A DNA stretch of 64,000 nt, taken from positions 372,001 through 436,000 of the forward strand of contig PDUO01000004.1 of the NCBI GenBank assembly GCA_003008705.1, read 5' to 3'. The position numbers and the translations under genes are program-made. This document shows, in pieces, positions 10,423 through 22,185 of the stretch (position 1 is its first letter; each line of letters starts with the position of its first letter). The notes beneath the pieces were generated by a model. That model had not been told where the DNA came from. It worked only from the letters and a program-made list of their open reading frames with translations, and ran no database searches. This DNA is from Pezicula radicicola (lineage: Eukaryota > Ascomycota > Leotiomycetes > Helotiales > Dermateaceae).

Positions 10423-12549
10423 TTACTGCTTCTCGGCCTGGTAGGCAGCCTCATGAACGCCAATGGCACGGCCACTAGGATCAGTCTGCTTAGACCAGGT
10501 AGGAGTCCATCGCATAACCGTATCAGCACAGTATTGAGGGAAGTGCTCATCGAACATTGTTCTGTACCAGTAGCTGTGGCACTGTTAGCGGTCGTTGGGG
10601 TGATAAGATAAGATTGTTAGTAACTTACGCTTCCTTGGAATCAGGCACATCACTACCCCACTCGGGCTTAGGGTTCTTGAATTGTTCGTCGGTGACGTGC
10701 AACTCAGCGTTATCTTTGAGTGCATCAATCCAACCGTAACCGACACCATCACTGAACTGCTCCTTCTGACGGTAAAGGATTTCTTGAGGGAGGTACGGCT
10801 GCGCGCCTTCTTCACCTGTGGTGTCGAAGGCCTTGCGCAGAATATACTTCTCAATGCGTCCCGGAACGTGCATCTTCTCTTGTGGATCGATGTTCATTGA
10901 GACCTCCAAAAACTATGTCTTCATGTCAGTATTCCTTTCGTCTTGCGTGTTGTTCATATTGCTCACCTCTTTATCCAGGAATGGAACACGAGCCTCAACT
11001 CCCCAAGCCATTGTTGACTTGTTTGCGCGCAAGCAGTCAGATAAATGGAGGTTCTTGATGCGGCGGATTGTCTCCTCATGAAGGGCCTCTGGCGATGGAG
11101 CCGCATGGAAATACAGGTAACCACCATAAATCTCGTCACTTCCCTCACCACTCAGCACCATCTTAACGCCCATTGCCTTGATCTTTCTTGCAAGCAAGAA
11201 CATTGGAGTGGATGCGCGGATTGTTGTGACATCAAAAGTCTCCAAGTGGAAGATAACATCAGAGAGCGCGTTCAAACCATCCTCGATGGTGAACGTCATT
11301 GAGTGGTGCTTCGTTCCAAGGAACTTCGCTACCTCCAGAGCCGCCTTGCTATCTGGTGCATTGGGCAGACCGATTGAAAAGGAGTTCAATTGTGGAAGAT
11401 ATGTCAAAGTTGACAACTTGTCATGGTCATCAATGCCTACGAGACCCTCTCCTTTGTCTTCGTTGTCACTAGGTGGAGATGCGTCTTCGTTCTTCGCAAG
11501 AACGGCGGCCTTCAAACGGAGAGTCTCACGCTGAGCGATAGATGCGACAAGACTAGAATCGAGACCTCCGGATAGAAGAACTCCATATGGAACTTCTGCC
11601 ATTAGTCGCTTTCGGACAGCTTTCTCAAATGTCTCTCTGATCAATTTAAGATCGGCTGGCTTAGTCGGTACCTTGGATGGCTCCCACCATGATGGCTGGT
11701 AGTAGCGTGTGGTGCTTTCTGTCTGGGAGTCATATATATGACCAGGGGGGAAAGAAATTATCTTATCACAGACAGGGTGAAGAGACTTGAGTTCCGATGC
11801 GAAGAAGGTTGCGCCCTTCACTTTGGAATCCCAACCTTGGTAAAGACTAGTGACACCAATTGGATCACGAGCCGCGATAGTTCGGTCCTGGGTCTTGTCA
11901 TACAAGACGAAGGAGAACATGCCATCAAGATACTTAGGTGCATCAAGTCCATATTCCATGTACTACCCATTGTCAGCAATAGTTGTGTATGATCCGACCT
12001 TTCCCTACTCACCAATGGTATGATCACTTCGCAGTCCGAGTGGGTGCTGAAATGATAGGGAGTCTTCAGCTCCTTTCGTACTACTCTGTGGTTGTAAATC
12101 TCTCCATTGACGGCCAAGATGATGGTTTCATCAGCATTGGTCAATGGCTGCGCACCAGACTCGACACCGACAATGCTGAGTCGTTCGTGTGCAAGGACTG
12201 CAGATGTTAGTAAATACTGTATGAAAGTTCGAGTTGCACATACTGGTCTGGTTGCTGGTGAAGTTGCCGCCTGAAAGAAGTCAGATCGTGTTATGAGTCA
12301 ATTCGCTTTTGTTACTTACTCCAATCCGGTCCGCGATGACGAACCTGCTTCGCCATCTTGAGTGCCGTCGGCTTGAATGCCTTGACATCAGGGTGACTGT
12401 TGAAAGAAACGGTCTGATCAGCCAATGTTTCCCTGGTGCGCTGATGCTCATGCTCAGATCGCGGGGCCCCCACCATGAACAACAGGTGTTCCTCTGGGGC
12501 AATTGGGAGTTGGAATGACTTACTGATGGCACGCGAAGATACCACACAT
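10423..12549 (-). CDS. Asparagine synthetase (glutamine-hydrolysing)
   Basis: Seven exons (12549-12524, 12396-12320, 12270-12244, 12197-12013, 11962-10967, 10912-10629, 10573-10423) give 581 residues. It makes asparagine from aspartate, ATP and glutamine in the cytosol. The mature N terminus begins with the catalytic Cys2 (MCGIFAC), followed by glutaminase motifs [15 protein letters not shown] and the SDCE substrate loop. The synthetase half has the PP-loop [10 protein letters not shown], then [11 protein letters not shown] and [13 protein letters not shown]. An Asp/Glu-rich insert ([14 protein letters not shown]) follows the PP-loop region. Three very small 5' exons (26, 77 and 27 bases) were placed by reading phase. 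The family is commonly induced on nitrogen or amino-acid limitation, but I cannot assign a regulatory site here. Confidence 0.96.
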
Positions 12550-13984
12550 TTTGGCAGACTTGATTGAAACTTCTTGAGGGTCGATCAAGTGTTGATATGC
12601 GAAAACGTGAAGTTGTTGGAGTGTGTCGGTGTGAGGAACGAGTCGCGTTCACAAAATTTGGAGATATCAACTTTTGAGTCATCAAAATGTCTCCGATAAC
12701 GGAACGCAATAACTATTATGCGTTGATACGAAAATACGAAAGGGCTCCGATATCGTACATGGGGCTTGTTCTATGGGGCTTATCGGTGCTCCCCTGCTGC
12801 CCCTGTGCGAAAGATACGTAATCTGAGTAATTGTCAGGCACTAATTGGTGAGACTCGACATACTTAATCGCGTGCTAATCGCTCGAGACGCGGATTAAGA
12901 AGTTCATGCACGTTTGGTATTGGAATCATACAAGTATGGGATTCAGTTTTCCTTAGAGGCACAGTTTTGGGAGGATACCGAAGAGGCGTGGTACGGAGTA
13001 CATACCCGTAGTACCGAACCTAAGGTAGAAATGAGGCTTATGTCTTCAAGTTGAAGGTATGGACGTAATGGCAAGGTGAAGGTGGACAAAAAGGTGTCCT
13101 GGAATCTCCGTTTACGGAGATTGTATACTTATTAAAGGGAGGCAAAAGCTGTTCAATTATCACTTATTCAACTTTCATACGGCTGCGGAGTATAGGAGTG
13201 TATGTTGCAATGCCCGGAAAACTATTTAGTTTTCAGGTACATTGTGTCGTTAAAAATTCAGGATAGCAGTAGATGGGTTTACGACACTAGCTACCATCTC
13301 GAGTTTTTCAGCCTCAATACTTCGCAGAGTTGTGCAGGAGTCTTTGGATTTCGTTTTATCAGCCATGAGAAACCGTGTTATTTGCTTTGTAAGAGATCAT
13401 TTTGAGGGTCCACTTATTGAGATATGAGAGATGAATTTGAAATTAGATATCTTGCAATAAGTAACTTGATCTAAGCAATTTGATCTCAGTAGGTACCAAC
13501 CCCGATTTGAGTGCCTTACTAGATTTAAGTAATTGGTTGTTTCAAGTAACTTACTTGATTTGAGCAATTCACTTAAATTAATTACCTTACCTATTCTAGT
13601 AACTTGCTTGCTTTTAGTGCCTCACTTGAATTGAGCAACTTAACTTGAATTCAGTAACTTACTTGCTTCAACTTACTCACTTTTAAGTAGGTTGCTTCTT
13701 ATATGTCAATATAGCTCCAGGCAAAATGATCTCTTGTAGAGCAATTCCTACTGTGTTCAATTGCGACAGTCCGTCAAAAGAAAATGAATTTCTAGTTGAT
13801 GCTCATTTCCATATTCATCTGAATACTATTTCTCGGTAATTCATCTAATCATGTAGACAAAACGAGCGCCCTTCACTCTCAATCCTTACGTACGGCCATG
13901 AAGAAACCCAGAGCAAATCCCTCTCAACGCCTATGCTTAAATCGTGAACCTCCCAATGTACATCCACCGCCTAGAGTTGAAATT
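12550..13984. other. Intergenic, AT-rich, with a long dispersed-repeat array
   Basis: 1.43 kb. The left part is the asparagine synthetase upstream region. From about 13390 to 13695 it is filled by degenerate 18-base ACTTGATTT units. The remainder is the 3' flank of UBC9. No coding sequence recognised. Confidence 0.5.
13390..13695 (+). repeat. Tandem array of degenerate ~18-bp ACTTGATTTGAGTAACTT units
   Basis: Starting near TAAGAGATCATTTTGAGGG and GAGATATGAGAGATG (matching the left flank of the 47005 copy), at least ten units follow, such as ACTTGATTTGAGCAATTC, ACTTGAATTGAGCAACTTA and ACTTGAATTCAGTAACTT. Units are 17-20 bases and 60-90% alike by eye. This is the longest copy in the window. 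Confidence 0.65.
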
Positions 13985-14611
13985 CTATGGAGCTGGGTTC
14001 TCACGAACAATCCTCTTGACCTTACTTTCATACGCAGCACGATCCTTCTTGAATAGGTTGTATGCATCGGCTTGCGCAGGGGAATCGGGGTTGGGGTCGT
14101 CAAGGAGATCCTGAACACCAAGAAGGATCTGCTTGATAGTGATTGCTGGCTTCCAACCCTCCTCCTCATTTAGAATGGATAAACAGACGGTTCCGGATGG
14201 GTAGACGTTTGGGTGGAAGAGAGGTGGAACAAATTTGCCTGCTGTGGTCAGCTTAAGCGTGCGCGCCCTATGGAAAAGATCTCGTACACTTTGGTGGCTT
14301 TGTTGGGTACTCTGTTTTACAACGGTTAGCTCAACTTTGCAAAAACTGACTTGCAAAACTGACCATCAGGGAATGTAACGGTCATCTTGAACAATCCTCC
14401 CTCCCACAGAGTCTTCTCCTTGCCTGGTATTCCGCACTCCCAAATCTTCAGATCCAGGATATTGTTGGCCCCACGGACTGGTTTCGCAAAGAATCCGAAT
14501 GGATGATCGCGTCGCCATTGCTTTCTGGAACCATGTGAGTATGCGCTCAATCTAAGCCTTGCAATGTACCACGTACCGTTCCTCCTGGAGGCGATTCTGG
14601 CAGAGAGCCAT
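13985..14611 (-). CDS. ubc9: SUMO-conjugating enzyme UBC9
   Basis: Exons 14611-14577, 14524-14364, 14311-14288 and 14238-13985 give 157 residues, the canonical UBC9 length. It carries SUMO as a thioester from the E1 and transfers it to lysines in psi-K-x-E motifs, mainly in the nucleus. The UBC fold is complete: [12 protein letters not shown] helix 1, [27 protein letters not shown], then [15 protein letters not shown] with the active-site Cys (about residue 93), and a C-terminal helix with [15 protein letters not shown]. The third exon is a 24-base microexon (EYPTKPPK) found by frame and homology. The same window encodes a protein with seven psi-K-x-E motifs (59958-61091). Confidence 0.96.
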
Positions 14612-15290
14612 GATGAAGGATGAGGCTGATCAGAGAGGGGTAAGGCTGAGTTCAATATCAAAATGCGATTTGAAAGAAGAGGGTATGTTGATGAAGAAGA
14701 GATCTTGGAAAAGAAGTCGTGAAAAGAACTTAAGGCTCAGATCTCTGAGGTGAAGTGAATCTTCGAGTGTTGTCTCGACAGCCTCGCTGCCACGCGAATT
14801 TGGTTCGAAAATCGGAGCTGAGAAGAACCGCGTTGATTGGCTGTTGGCTCTAGGCCCCAGAGCCAAATTTGTTTCAATGCAAATGGGATCGCTCAACACA
14901 GTAATTAGTGAGAGGATGTTCGGGAGAAATCGCAGGTTCTCGATTGAATTGTGACTTTAAAGCATAAAAAAAAAGAACGGGTGTTGATGCTAGATGCCGC
15001 TTTAACTCCACCAGTGAGGATTGACAGCCTAGACCTGAAATGAAAGCCTCGGTCGTCGTTCACATGACGGATGTCCTTTTTGACTTCAACTCAGCACTGG
15101 TGTACCTGATTGTATTCGCATAGGAATATCTTGCAATTCACTACAGTAGACCTATGCGATTTCTAAAGACCGTCTCGACAAGTACCTGAAAAGGACCTAC
15201 TTCTACTGCACAAAACTGCTCTTGAACTGATATTACCCCACCATCCATACAGTTTTCTAGCAAAGACGGCAGAACATACAGATCTCCAAC
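14612..15290. other. Shared upstream region of UBC9 and PEX19
   Basis: 679 bases between divergent starts. It contains a poly-A run near 14966 and otherwise unremarkable sequence. No extra gene supported. Confidence 0.4.
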
Positions 15291-16332
15291 ATGTCAGCTC
15301 AGCCTGTGGACCCCGAAAAGGAGGAGGGAAGTTCAATAAAGCCAGAAGAAAAGACAGCAGTTTCAAAAACTGAACCAGTAGAAGACGTGCCAGACCCAGA
15401 TGAGGATGACCTGGATGATTTAGACGGTTAGTTATGCAACCCTCGGAGTCGGGCATATTAATCTCTTTGAAGAATCGGCGACTGACACTCAGAGTACAGA
15501 TATGCTAGATGAGTTCTCAGCCACAAAAATTGAAGAGAAGAAACCAGCGATACCATCCGGCCCCGGCAGACCGCAGGCAAAGGATGAGGATGGAGAGGGG
15601 GTTTCCGATGAGGAATTTGCAAAGCAGTTACAAGCTGGTATGGCAGACCTACTAGGAGAGCTCGAGACATCACCAGACATGCAAGCGCAATTTGAGAGTA
15701 TGTTAAAGGAGCTTGGAGGAGCAGCAGGAGTAGGAGAGGCAGCAGGTCTGGCGCAACCAGCCGGACCCTCAAAGCAAACTACGTCAGCAGCAAAAGCTAC
15801 GCCTCCGGTGGGAGAAGAGTCTTTCCAAGAAACAATTAAAAAGACCATGGATCGGATGCAAGCCTCCGGGGACAAGGCAACTCAAGCTGCGACAGAAGAT
15901 GACACAAATGATTTCCTTGCTGAGATGATGAAGGCTATGCAATCAGGCGGTTTGGATGGCGGAGAGGGGAGCGAAGAGGACTTTTCAAAGATGCTGCTAG
16001 GTATGATGGAACAGTTGACCAACAAGGAGATCTTATACGAGCCAATGAAGGAATTGGATGATAAATTCCCGTCGTGGATAGAGAAGAATAAGGCAGATGT
16101 GCCAAAAGAGGACATGAAGAGGTATTTGGAGCAACAGAAGGTAGTTGCTGAGATTGTGAAGAAGTTTGAGGAGAAGACCTACAAGGATGAGAATGCTGGC
16201 GACCGGGAGTACATTGTCGAAAGGATGCAAAAGATGCAAGCAGCTGGTTCTCCACCACCTGACCTTGTTGGAGATATGGCAGCAGCACAAGAAGCCTTTG
16301 GAGCCCCAGAAGAGGGTTGTCCGCAGCAATGA
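15291..16332 (+). CDS. pex19: Peroxisomal membrane protein import factor PEX19
   Basis: Exons 15291-15426 and 15500-16332 give 322 residues. PEX19 is the cytosolic chaperone and receptor for peroxisomal membrane proteins and docks on PEX3. The N terminus is acidic (DPDEDDLDDLD across the intron, then DMLDEFSATK), matching the PEX3-binding helix region. The central part has the amphipathic DEEFAKQLQAGMADLL segment. The C-terminal helical domain (about 180-300) contains the cargo-binding region SWIEKNKADVP and YLEQQKVVAEIVKKFE. The last four residues are CPQQ, a CaaX farnesylation box, as in most PEX19 proteins. A CCA/ACC trinucleotide tract follows in the 3' flank. Confidence 0.95.
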
Positions 16333-16886
16333 ACTAACTACCAATTACTGACCGAATTTTGGGCACCTGAGAAACTCAAACCAAGTCACACACGAGCCAA
16401 CATGACCACCACCACCACCACCAAGAGAAGAATAAGCAGGGGAGAGGAGGATATGAGAAAAGCCGCATCCTATCTTATGAGCAAGTGGCTAGCTAGAGTT
16501 TAGTAATCTAAACCGAGTCTATAAAAATACCAGCTGCCTCTTTGTTGTCAGGAAGATGGGACATTCTCAGGGTTTTACTTTGGGTAACTCAAGAAGTCAA
16601 TGAAATCGAATCTGGTGACTTCAAACCCTCGTCATACTTGGGCAAAATTTTCGAGTTTCTTTGTAACAGCGATCTTGAGGGAGGAGCGATGTGAGTGTTG
16701 ACTCGCTCAAGTTAAGTTAGGACCATTATCTCCAATACTTTCAGTATACATAACTGAAAACTCCTATGAGGAATCCCTGATAGGTACTCTTCCGCGAGTT
16801 CTATAGACCCCCAAATAACCCAACCATAAGCGCCGACGCTGAAAAACTAGATATACTACTCAAAACATATCGCGCACATGAGAGCA
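16333..16886. other. Intergenic between convergent PEX19 and an unknown gene
   Basis: 554 bases holding both 3' flanks. An (ACC)n tract of six units lies at 16405-16423. Nothing else seen. Confidence 0.4.
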
Positions 16887-17709
16887 TTAAGTCAAATCCA
16901 TCTCTATATCCCCAGGCTGCTGACTCGACATTTGTCTGCTCTCCTCCTGGATCACATCCATAAATATGTGATCATAATCATCGTCGTCGCTGCCGTATGG
17001 GGTTTCTGAGGGCTGTACATCCTTCTGCACTCTCCCAAACTCGTGCCTATTGATATCTGGTAATTGCATATCTGAATCTGCAGGCGGTTCTTCCATGGAG
17101 CTCAGCAAGGCCTCAAGTTCCTCATCTTCAGTCCTAGCCACCTCATCAGCCATAACTTCGTCTATTGGAAGTCAGTAAAACGGTGCCCCAATTCATCGCT
17201 GGTATTCAGCAAGTAGGAAGAGGGAAATCCATACCCAAACTCTGAGCCTCGTCGAAATCTCCCTCAACAAAAGTCTCCGCATCTGGATCCAACGCCCTCC
17301 TCTCCTCTCTTCTCCTCTGCTCCGCAATCCAAATAGTCCGCATCATCTCATCATCACCTCCTCGCGCCTTCCAACGCTTGTCCTCGCTATCTTCGCGGAC
17401 CTTCTTGAGAAACAGTTTCCGGCGCGTCTCTCTTCCATCGCCTCGGTTATGAAGTAGAGGATTGCTTTTAGTCTGGCGCTTAGAGAATTCAGAGGACCGA
17501 GACGTTGGTGCTGAGTGAGAAGGAGAGGCTGCTTTGAATGTTGTGGGTGAGGACATTAATGAAAGCACATTGGTGTCGCGAGGAGATAGTGGTGTGTAAT
17601 CTGGCGAGGCGCGCAATGGGGACGAGGAAAGAGGTGACGGTGCATGTGTTGTATAGTGGTATGCTTGACTATGTCTGTGGACTGGTAGTATTGGTAGCAT
17701 GCTGAACAT
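16887..17709 (-). CDS. Conserved-looking acidic protein of unknown function
   Basis: Exons 17709-17235 and 17161-16887 give 249 residues. I do not recognise the family. The first 75 residues are Ser/Pro/Thr-rich and low in complexity. The middle (about 85-150) is charged and probably helical (RETRRKLFLKKVREDSEDKR, then MMRTIWIAEQRRREERRALD). The C-terminal half is acidic (EDEELEALLSSMEE, then a Tyr/Asp-rich YGSDDDDYDHIFMDVIQEE) and ends DIEMDLT. The middle block followed by an acidic tail suggests a nuclear or complex-bound protein, but this is inference. The intron phase was checked: SL|D joins at GTATGG..AATAG. The exact start is uncertain; ATGs at 17709 and 17700 are both possible. Confidence 0.7.
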
Positions 17710-18246
17710 TTTGAAGATTGAGAAGATTGATAGTGTGTGTACGGGTGGGAAGGAGGGTTGGATGCTTTCGAGAAAGCATCAGACGCGCCTTCTTCGCGCG
17801 ACTCGCGTAAATTGGAAACCCCGCAACAGTACCTATCGTGATCGCTACAAGTACCCGTCATGTTACTTGCTCCACACCACTACACTATGGTACAGTACTG
17901 CCTGTCAGATCTTCGGAATTTGTGAGATCTACCTCTGCTTCCTATTTTTACAGTGCCTATTTCATGCCTGCTAGGGCGTGATCGTTTCCACCGACGTCGT
18001 AAACCCAATTTTACCTCTAACCACCTCACATCCATTCCAAACGTTGGCTACCTAGCCTGCCACAAAACAATCCGACTCAATTACCTGCCCAGTTTATGTT
18101 GCACTTTGTACATCTACATCGATTGCAGTCGCAAGTCGCCTTGCGATCAAAATCATCACTATGCCCAACAACGCCCCGCTCCTCGCCGCTCCTAACCAAA
18201 CTCCGAATACGACATCGCACAGTAGAAAGAAAGTCCCGTACGTCTC
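17710..18246. other. Intergenic upstream of the acidic unknown gene
   Basis: 537 bases containing the leader of the gene at 16887-17709 and the 3' flank of the UPF0662 gene. A 43-codon plus-strand frame at 18161-18289 runs into the UPF0662 3' end and is not supported as a gene. Confidence 0.35.
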
Positions 18247-19917
18247 TCAGGTCGACTCATCAGTCTCGGCAGCTACTCTCAATTCATAGTTGAGTTCGAA
18301 ACATTCTTCTAGTAGCTCATTGACGCTACCTTGGCCATCAGGGACTTCAGAACCAACCATAAACTTTCCATCCTTCCTCATGTTATCTATGGAGTTGAGC
18401 TACGAAGAAATGTCAACTTTTGTGTCCTCGACCATATCATAGACATGCCTACCTTCATGCTGTAAGGATACAGTTCTCTTGGGGAGCTGACACCGCCAGA
18501 ATTCTTGACCTCAATGAGGCATCGCTTCAGAGTTTGCAGCTGGTTGTAGACAGGTAAAAGTGCCTCAGATACTGGCTCAGATGATACCATAAGGAAGTAA
18601 ATGTACGCATAACTTCGGCGAATGAGGTATAGTAGAGTCTTCAATTGGTTAGCCCATGAAAGTTCCAAAAAATTTGATCGCACATACTCTCTGGACATAC
18701 AACTCGGCTGGCTTGCCCTCCGAATCGAAAAAATTGCCGTCTACTCGTGCTTCATCAATTTTATCCAATTGTCGTTGAAAGTCGTAGAGGTCAGTCTCGC
18801 GTAAAGACCATGCCTGTGTCAAAGATAGCTTCTCCAATTTATTCCGAATATCTAATAGTATCTTGTAGGTGTCTTTGAAAGCGTCAGGTATCTCGCCTTG
18901 GCTAAAAAAGGTTTAGCATGAAACGACAACTCAAGGGCAAAATAGCTCACCGCTTCAAGACAATTTCTGACCACAGAATGCATCTTCTAAGCAGTTCGCA
19001 GACTTCTTCATTGCCTTCTGGTACCTCTCCACTCGCGGTCACAAAATTTCCATCTACTCTTTGTGAATCAACGGCCTTTGCCTCGTTTTGCAGATTCTGG
19101 ACTTCTGCTGCCGAGAACTACAAGGACGAATTAGTTAGTCCCCAGGAAGAACGACAAAGCAGAAAAATGTTCATCCTGTTGAAATAGATACTTTTATCGT
19201 ATCTTGGTGTTGCTTTTTACATCTTTGCTTTTGTTTTTTGTTTTTTTCAGCTTACCTTGGACTTTGTATTTGCCAAAGATAAGCTGCGCAAAATAGACAC
19301 CAGCATCTCATATGTCTTCGATAACTCCGGGCTTAGCCGTCCAAGTCGTGCCTGTAGGTTTTGGCAGGATGTGTGGCAGACATCAAGGCGATTTGTGAGA
19401 AGTGTGATGAGTTTAGGAGAATAGGATGACTTTGCATTCTTCACAACTTCTCGAAGATTCTCTATGGTAGGCGCTATATTTCCCAAGTCCTTCTCTGAAT
19501 AAAATTGAGTTTCTGCAAGATGGTCTAGCAATCTTTTTATTGTTGAGGTGAGAGAATATGCTGCCGGTGCTTCGTTGTTCTTGCCGATAGTCATAAAGAA
19601 GAGAGAGAGTAGCTGAAAACATGCGTCTAAGACTCGATCAACTTTAGGAGCAGAAGTTAGCGTATTATTTTAAAAGAATATTTGCGCGATCAAAACTGAC
19701 GTCGGTTTTCCTCTTGTGGCTTATCCGCCCGCACCTCATTGAGTAATCGAACTTGTTCAACTACTTTATCGTACAGTTGCATGACGTCTGAGGACTTTAC
19801 ATAGGTCGTTCGGTCCTGCTTGAGGAGTGTCAACTGGTCTCGCAGCAGCGTTAGATTTTCGAGTATGGGTTGCTCTCGCGGATCCAAAGGAAGAGGGACG
19901 TTCGGCGTGTCAGTCAT
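18247..19917 (-). CDS. UPF0662 family protein (DUF2408-type)
   Basis: Exons 19917-19701, 19641-19256, 19117-18951, 18901-18688, 18638-18453 and 18399-18247 give 440 residues, close to the usual length of the fungal UPF0662 family (yeast YPL260W and fission yeast homologues). Function is unknown; the yeast member is cytosolic and nuclear. The protein is almost all helical. It contains a duplicated pattern: ARVDGNFFDSEGKP in the middle and RVDGNFVTASGEVPEGNEEV and MRKDGKFMVGSEVPDGQGSV near it and at the end, each a 'xDGxF...G.vP.Gq..v' turn between long helices. The start MTDTPNVPLPLDPREQPI is the conserved N terminus of the family. No signal or membrane segment is seen. Confidence 0.88.
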
Positions 19918-20487
19918 CTTGCCGTGTGTTCGTAGTCGCCTTATGAAGATTGTTTTGGAGTGGGTCTTTGTAGATTCTGGCAAGCTGTTGAATATTTGCA
20001 GAATCTGAGGTTTCGGTATATGTGCTGAGGCGCAATGGAGAAGTTGTGGTGTTGCAATGGATTTGTGTTGAGCCCGATTTGCGGGGTGAACAGGGGGGGC
20101 CTTTTGGGACAACTTCGGGTGACGTTGATGGACTTTTCGGGTCACGTGCTCCGCTCTGTGGCACATTAAGCTGAGGTGATCCCCGCCGGCTGACTCAGCT
20201 CTCTGCTCTGAAATATAAGGCACTAACAATTACTCGGCTAAAGTTTAGCGCACCACCACTGGCATTTTGAAATTCAAGTATTGTCGATCTCGAAATTATC
20301 AACGACATTGCAACAAAAAGTTCCTTTCTCCACTCAACTCTGTGGTTAAATCGATTGGATCCCATACCAAACGTAAGTTCCTGCCACCAATTCTATATCT
20401 CTCTGTATTCTCTCGCTCTTTGAAAGCAACAAAATTAACCAGCGCCAACTCGAGCAAATCGCTAACAGAATCGCGCTCAGTATCAAA
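19918..20487. promoter_or_regulatory. Shared upstream region of UPF0662 gene and ribosomal P1 gene, with possible 5' UTR intron
   Basis: 570 bases between divergent starts. On the P1 side a strong donor ACGTAAGTTCC at 20372-20382 is followed by branch-like TTAAC and AG at 20441-20442 or GCTAACAG at 20461-20468. A 5' UTR intron is therefore plausible, as in many fungal ribosomal protein genes. The exact acceptor is undetermined. Confidence 0.45.
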
Positions 20488-20999
20488 ATGTCGAACGCCG
20501 AACTCGCCGTCTCTTACGCAGCCCTCATCCTGGCCGATGATGGTGTCGATGTCACCGTACGTTTAATACGGCATAATCTGAGGGTTAAGAAAGGTATTGA
20601 CCAGATATACAGGCCGATAAGCTCCAAACCTTGATCAAGGCTGCAGGTGTTGAGGATGTTGAGCCCATTTGGACCTCACTTTTCGCCAAGGTACGAACGA
20701 GCGAATTTTGGAATTTGCAGGAAAGCCGGTACTGATATTCGGACTACAGGCTCTTGAGGGCAAGGATGTCAAGGACCTTTTGACCAACGTCGGATCCGGA
20801 GGTGGAGCTGCTGCTGCACCAGCTGGTGGAGCCGCTGCTGGTGGTGATGCCGCTGCTGCTGAGGAGAAGCCCGCCGAGAAGGAGGAAGAGGGTATGAGAT
20901 CTACCTTTTGCGACAAGCAGTTTATGTATTGGAAAACTAACATTTTCTACAGCCAAGGAGGAGTCCGACGAGGATATGGGCTTCGGTCTTTTCGATTAG
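20488..20999 (+). CDS. 60S acidic ribosomal protein P1
   Basis: Exons 20488-20556, 20613-20690, 20750-20891 and 20953-20999 give 111 residues. P1 pairs with P2 on the ribosomal stalk and recruits elongation factors. The N terminus ([20 protein letters not shown]) and the helix [19 protein letters not shown] are the P1 dimerisation domain and distinguish it from P2. An Ala/Gly hinge (about 70-92) leads to the universal stalk C terminus [13 protein letters not shown]. Four exons in a 512-base gene and short introns are normal for this family in filamentous ascomycetes. Confidence 0.97.
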
Positions 21000-21312
21000 A
21001 GTGTCCACACAATTCGTCACCTCTAAATTTGAATTGCATCGCCATGGTTGCTGTCTGGGAACAATACTCGGGTGGACGATCAAATGTCATAGATAGGAAA
21101 AATCTACGAAGGCTATTGCAATCCAGTACCGAATTTAGTCGGGAGTATGAATACGTGACGCACGCACTTTGAGAACCCTAGGGGACAGCCAGTGCATAAC
21201 CATGCAAAAAGGAAAATTATTCAGGCACTACGAAATCCAGGACCAAGGGCAGCCGTTCACTTTGCATATTACACAGTTTCATGTTGTAGGGCTGCCCAAT
21301 CTTTTCCGGCAC
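21000..21312. other. Intergenic between convergent P1 and YCII-domain genes
   Basis: 313 bases of 3' flanking sequence. No feature seen. Confidence 0.35.
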
Positions 21313-21803
21313 TCATGACTTGTAAAAAGCACTCTTGAACGGGTAAATCTGCATCTGCCGCAATTCAATACGAGGGCAGTCTGTCTGGCAGATAATGACT
21401 AACCTTACTCAAATCCCATACGCCCTCCTTGACGTAGGTGTCCTTCTTAAGAATTTCCATTACCTCCTCCTTTGAAGAAGCCCAAGCAACCAAAGCACTA
21501 CCCATTATCTTCATGCTCTCTCCTTCCTTTGGAACTTCTTCCAGTAAAGCTCCTGTAGCATCACAGTCAGGTTCGCGCTCCACTCAGTGAAGTTCAACAA
21601 ACCTCCCATCTTGAGATCGCCTGCATCAATAAGAGATGTCAACCCCGCAAAGTGTGCTCTGGTTTGGACAAAATTAGCTGACTTTGCGATGAATCCGAAG
21701 CCGTTACTTACGGACGCACTTTCATACGATGCTCGAGGATCCCTTCATGATCCGGGAGAATGACGAGCCATTCAAATTTTGCCGGTGAAGCTGCAGAAGA
21801 CAT
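21313..21803 (-). CDS. YCII-related domain protein
   Basis: Exons 21803-21712, 21658-21603, 21552-21404 and 21348-21313 give 110 residues. The whole protein is one YCII (ferredoxin-like) domain: FEWLVILPDHEGILEHRMKV, then AHFAGLTSLIDAGDLKMGG, the MKIMGSALVAWASSKEEVME strand-helix and KKDTYVKEGVWDLSK, ending IYPFKSAFYKS. The HF (AHFAG) histidine is the conserved putative catalytic or binding residue of the superfamily. Biochemical role of the fungal members is not established; bacterial relatives include dehalogenase-like enzymes. The short 12-codon last exon was found from the conserved 'IYPFKSA' ending. Confidence 0.88.
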
Positions 21804-22185
21804 CGTTTTGAGAGTTGGGTTTATTTTCCTTACAGATCTTGAATTCCGTTAAAGAGGTCTGAGAAAGTGCACGCGCCGTTTCTTGTAAGCAGTAAGACCT
21901 GATGGCTGGTGGGCTTTGAGGTTTGGTTGGTGGGGTGAGACCCGCAAAGAATGGCGGGGTTTGCTGGAACTCCGAAATGCCTTGATTTTCTGCTTTCTTG
22001 CTCTCTACCCTCCTGAATAGCTTCACAATTGGCGATGTATGAATCCTCACAATTAAATGACTTGAGTAGGGCACTGCAACCACAGGTAAGATCACCTGAC
22101 AGAACGCCTCTTAATTCTCTGAAGCCAGCTAAGATTCCAGGCCACTCTCCCCTAATCTCATGTCACTTGTCACTCCACATCCGCA
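21804..22185. other. Shared upstream region of divergent YCII-domain and small acidic protein genes
   Basis: 382 bases. Contains a CCTCAAAGCCCACCAGCC-like GC-rich portion near 21900-21920. No gene supported. Confidence 0.35.

Noticed and set aside
18161..18289. 43-codon plus-strand frame starting MPNNAPLLAAPN
   Set aside because: It overlaps the 3' end of the well-supported UPF0662 gene antisense, is very short and matches nothing I know.
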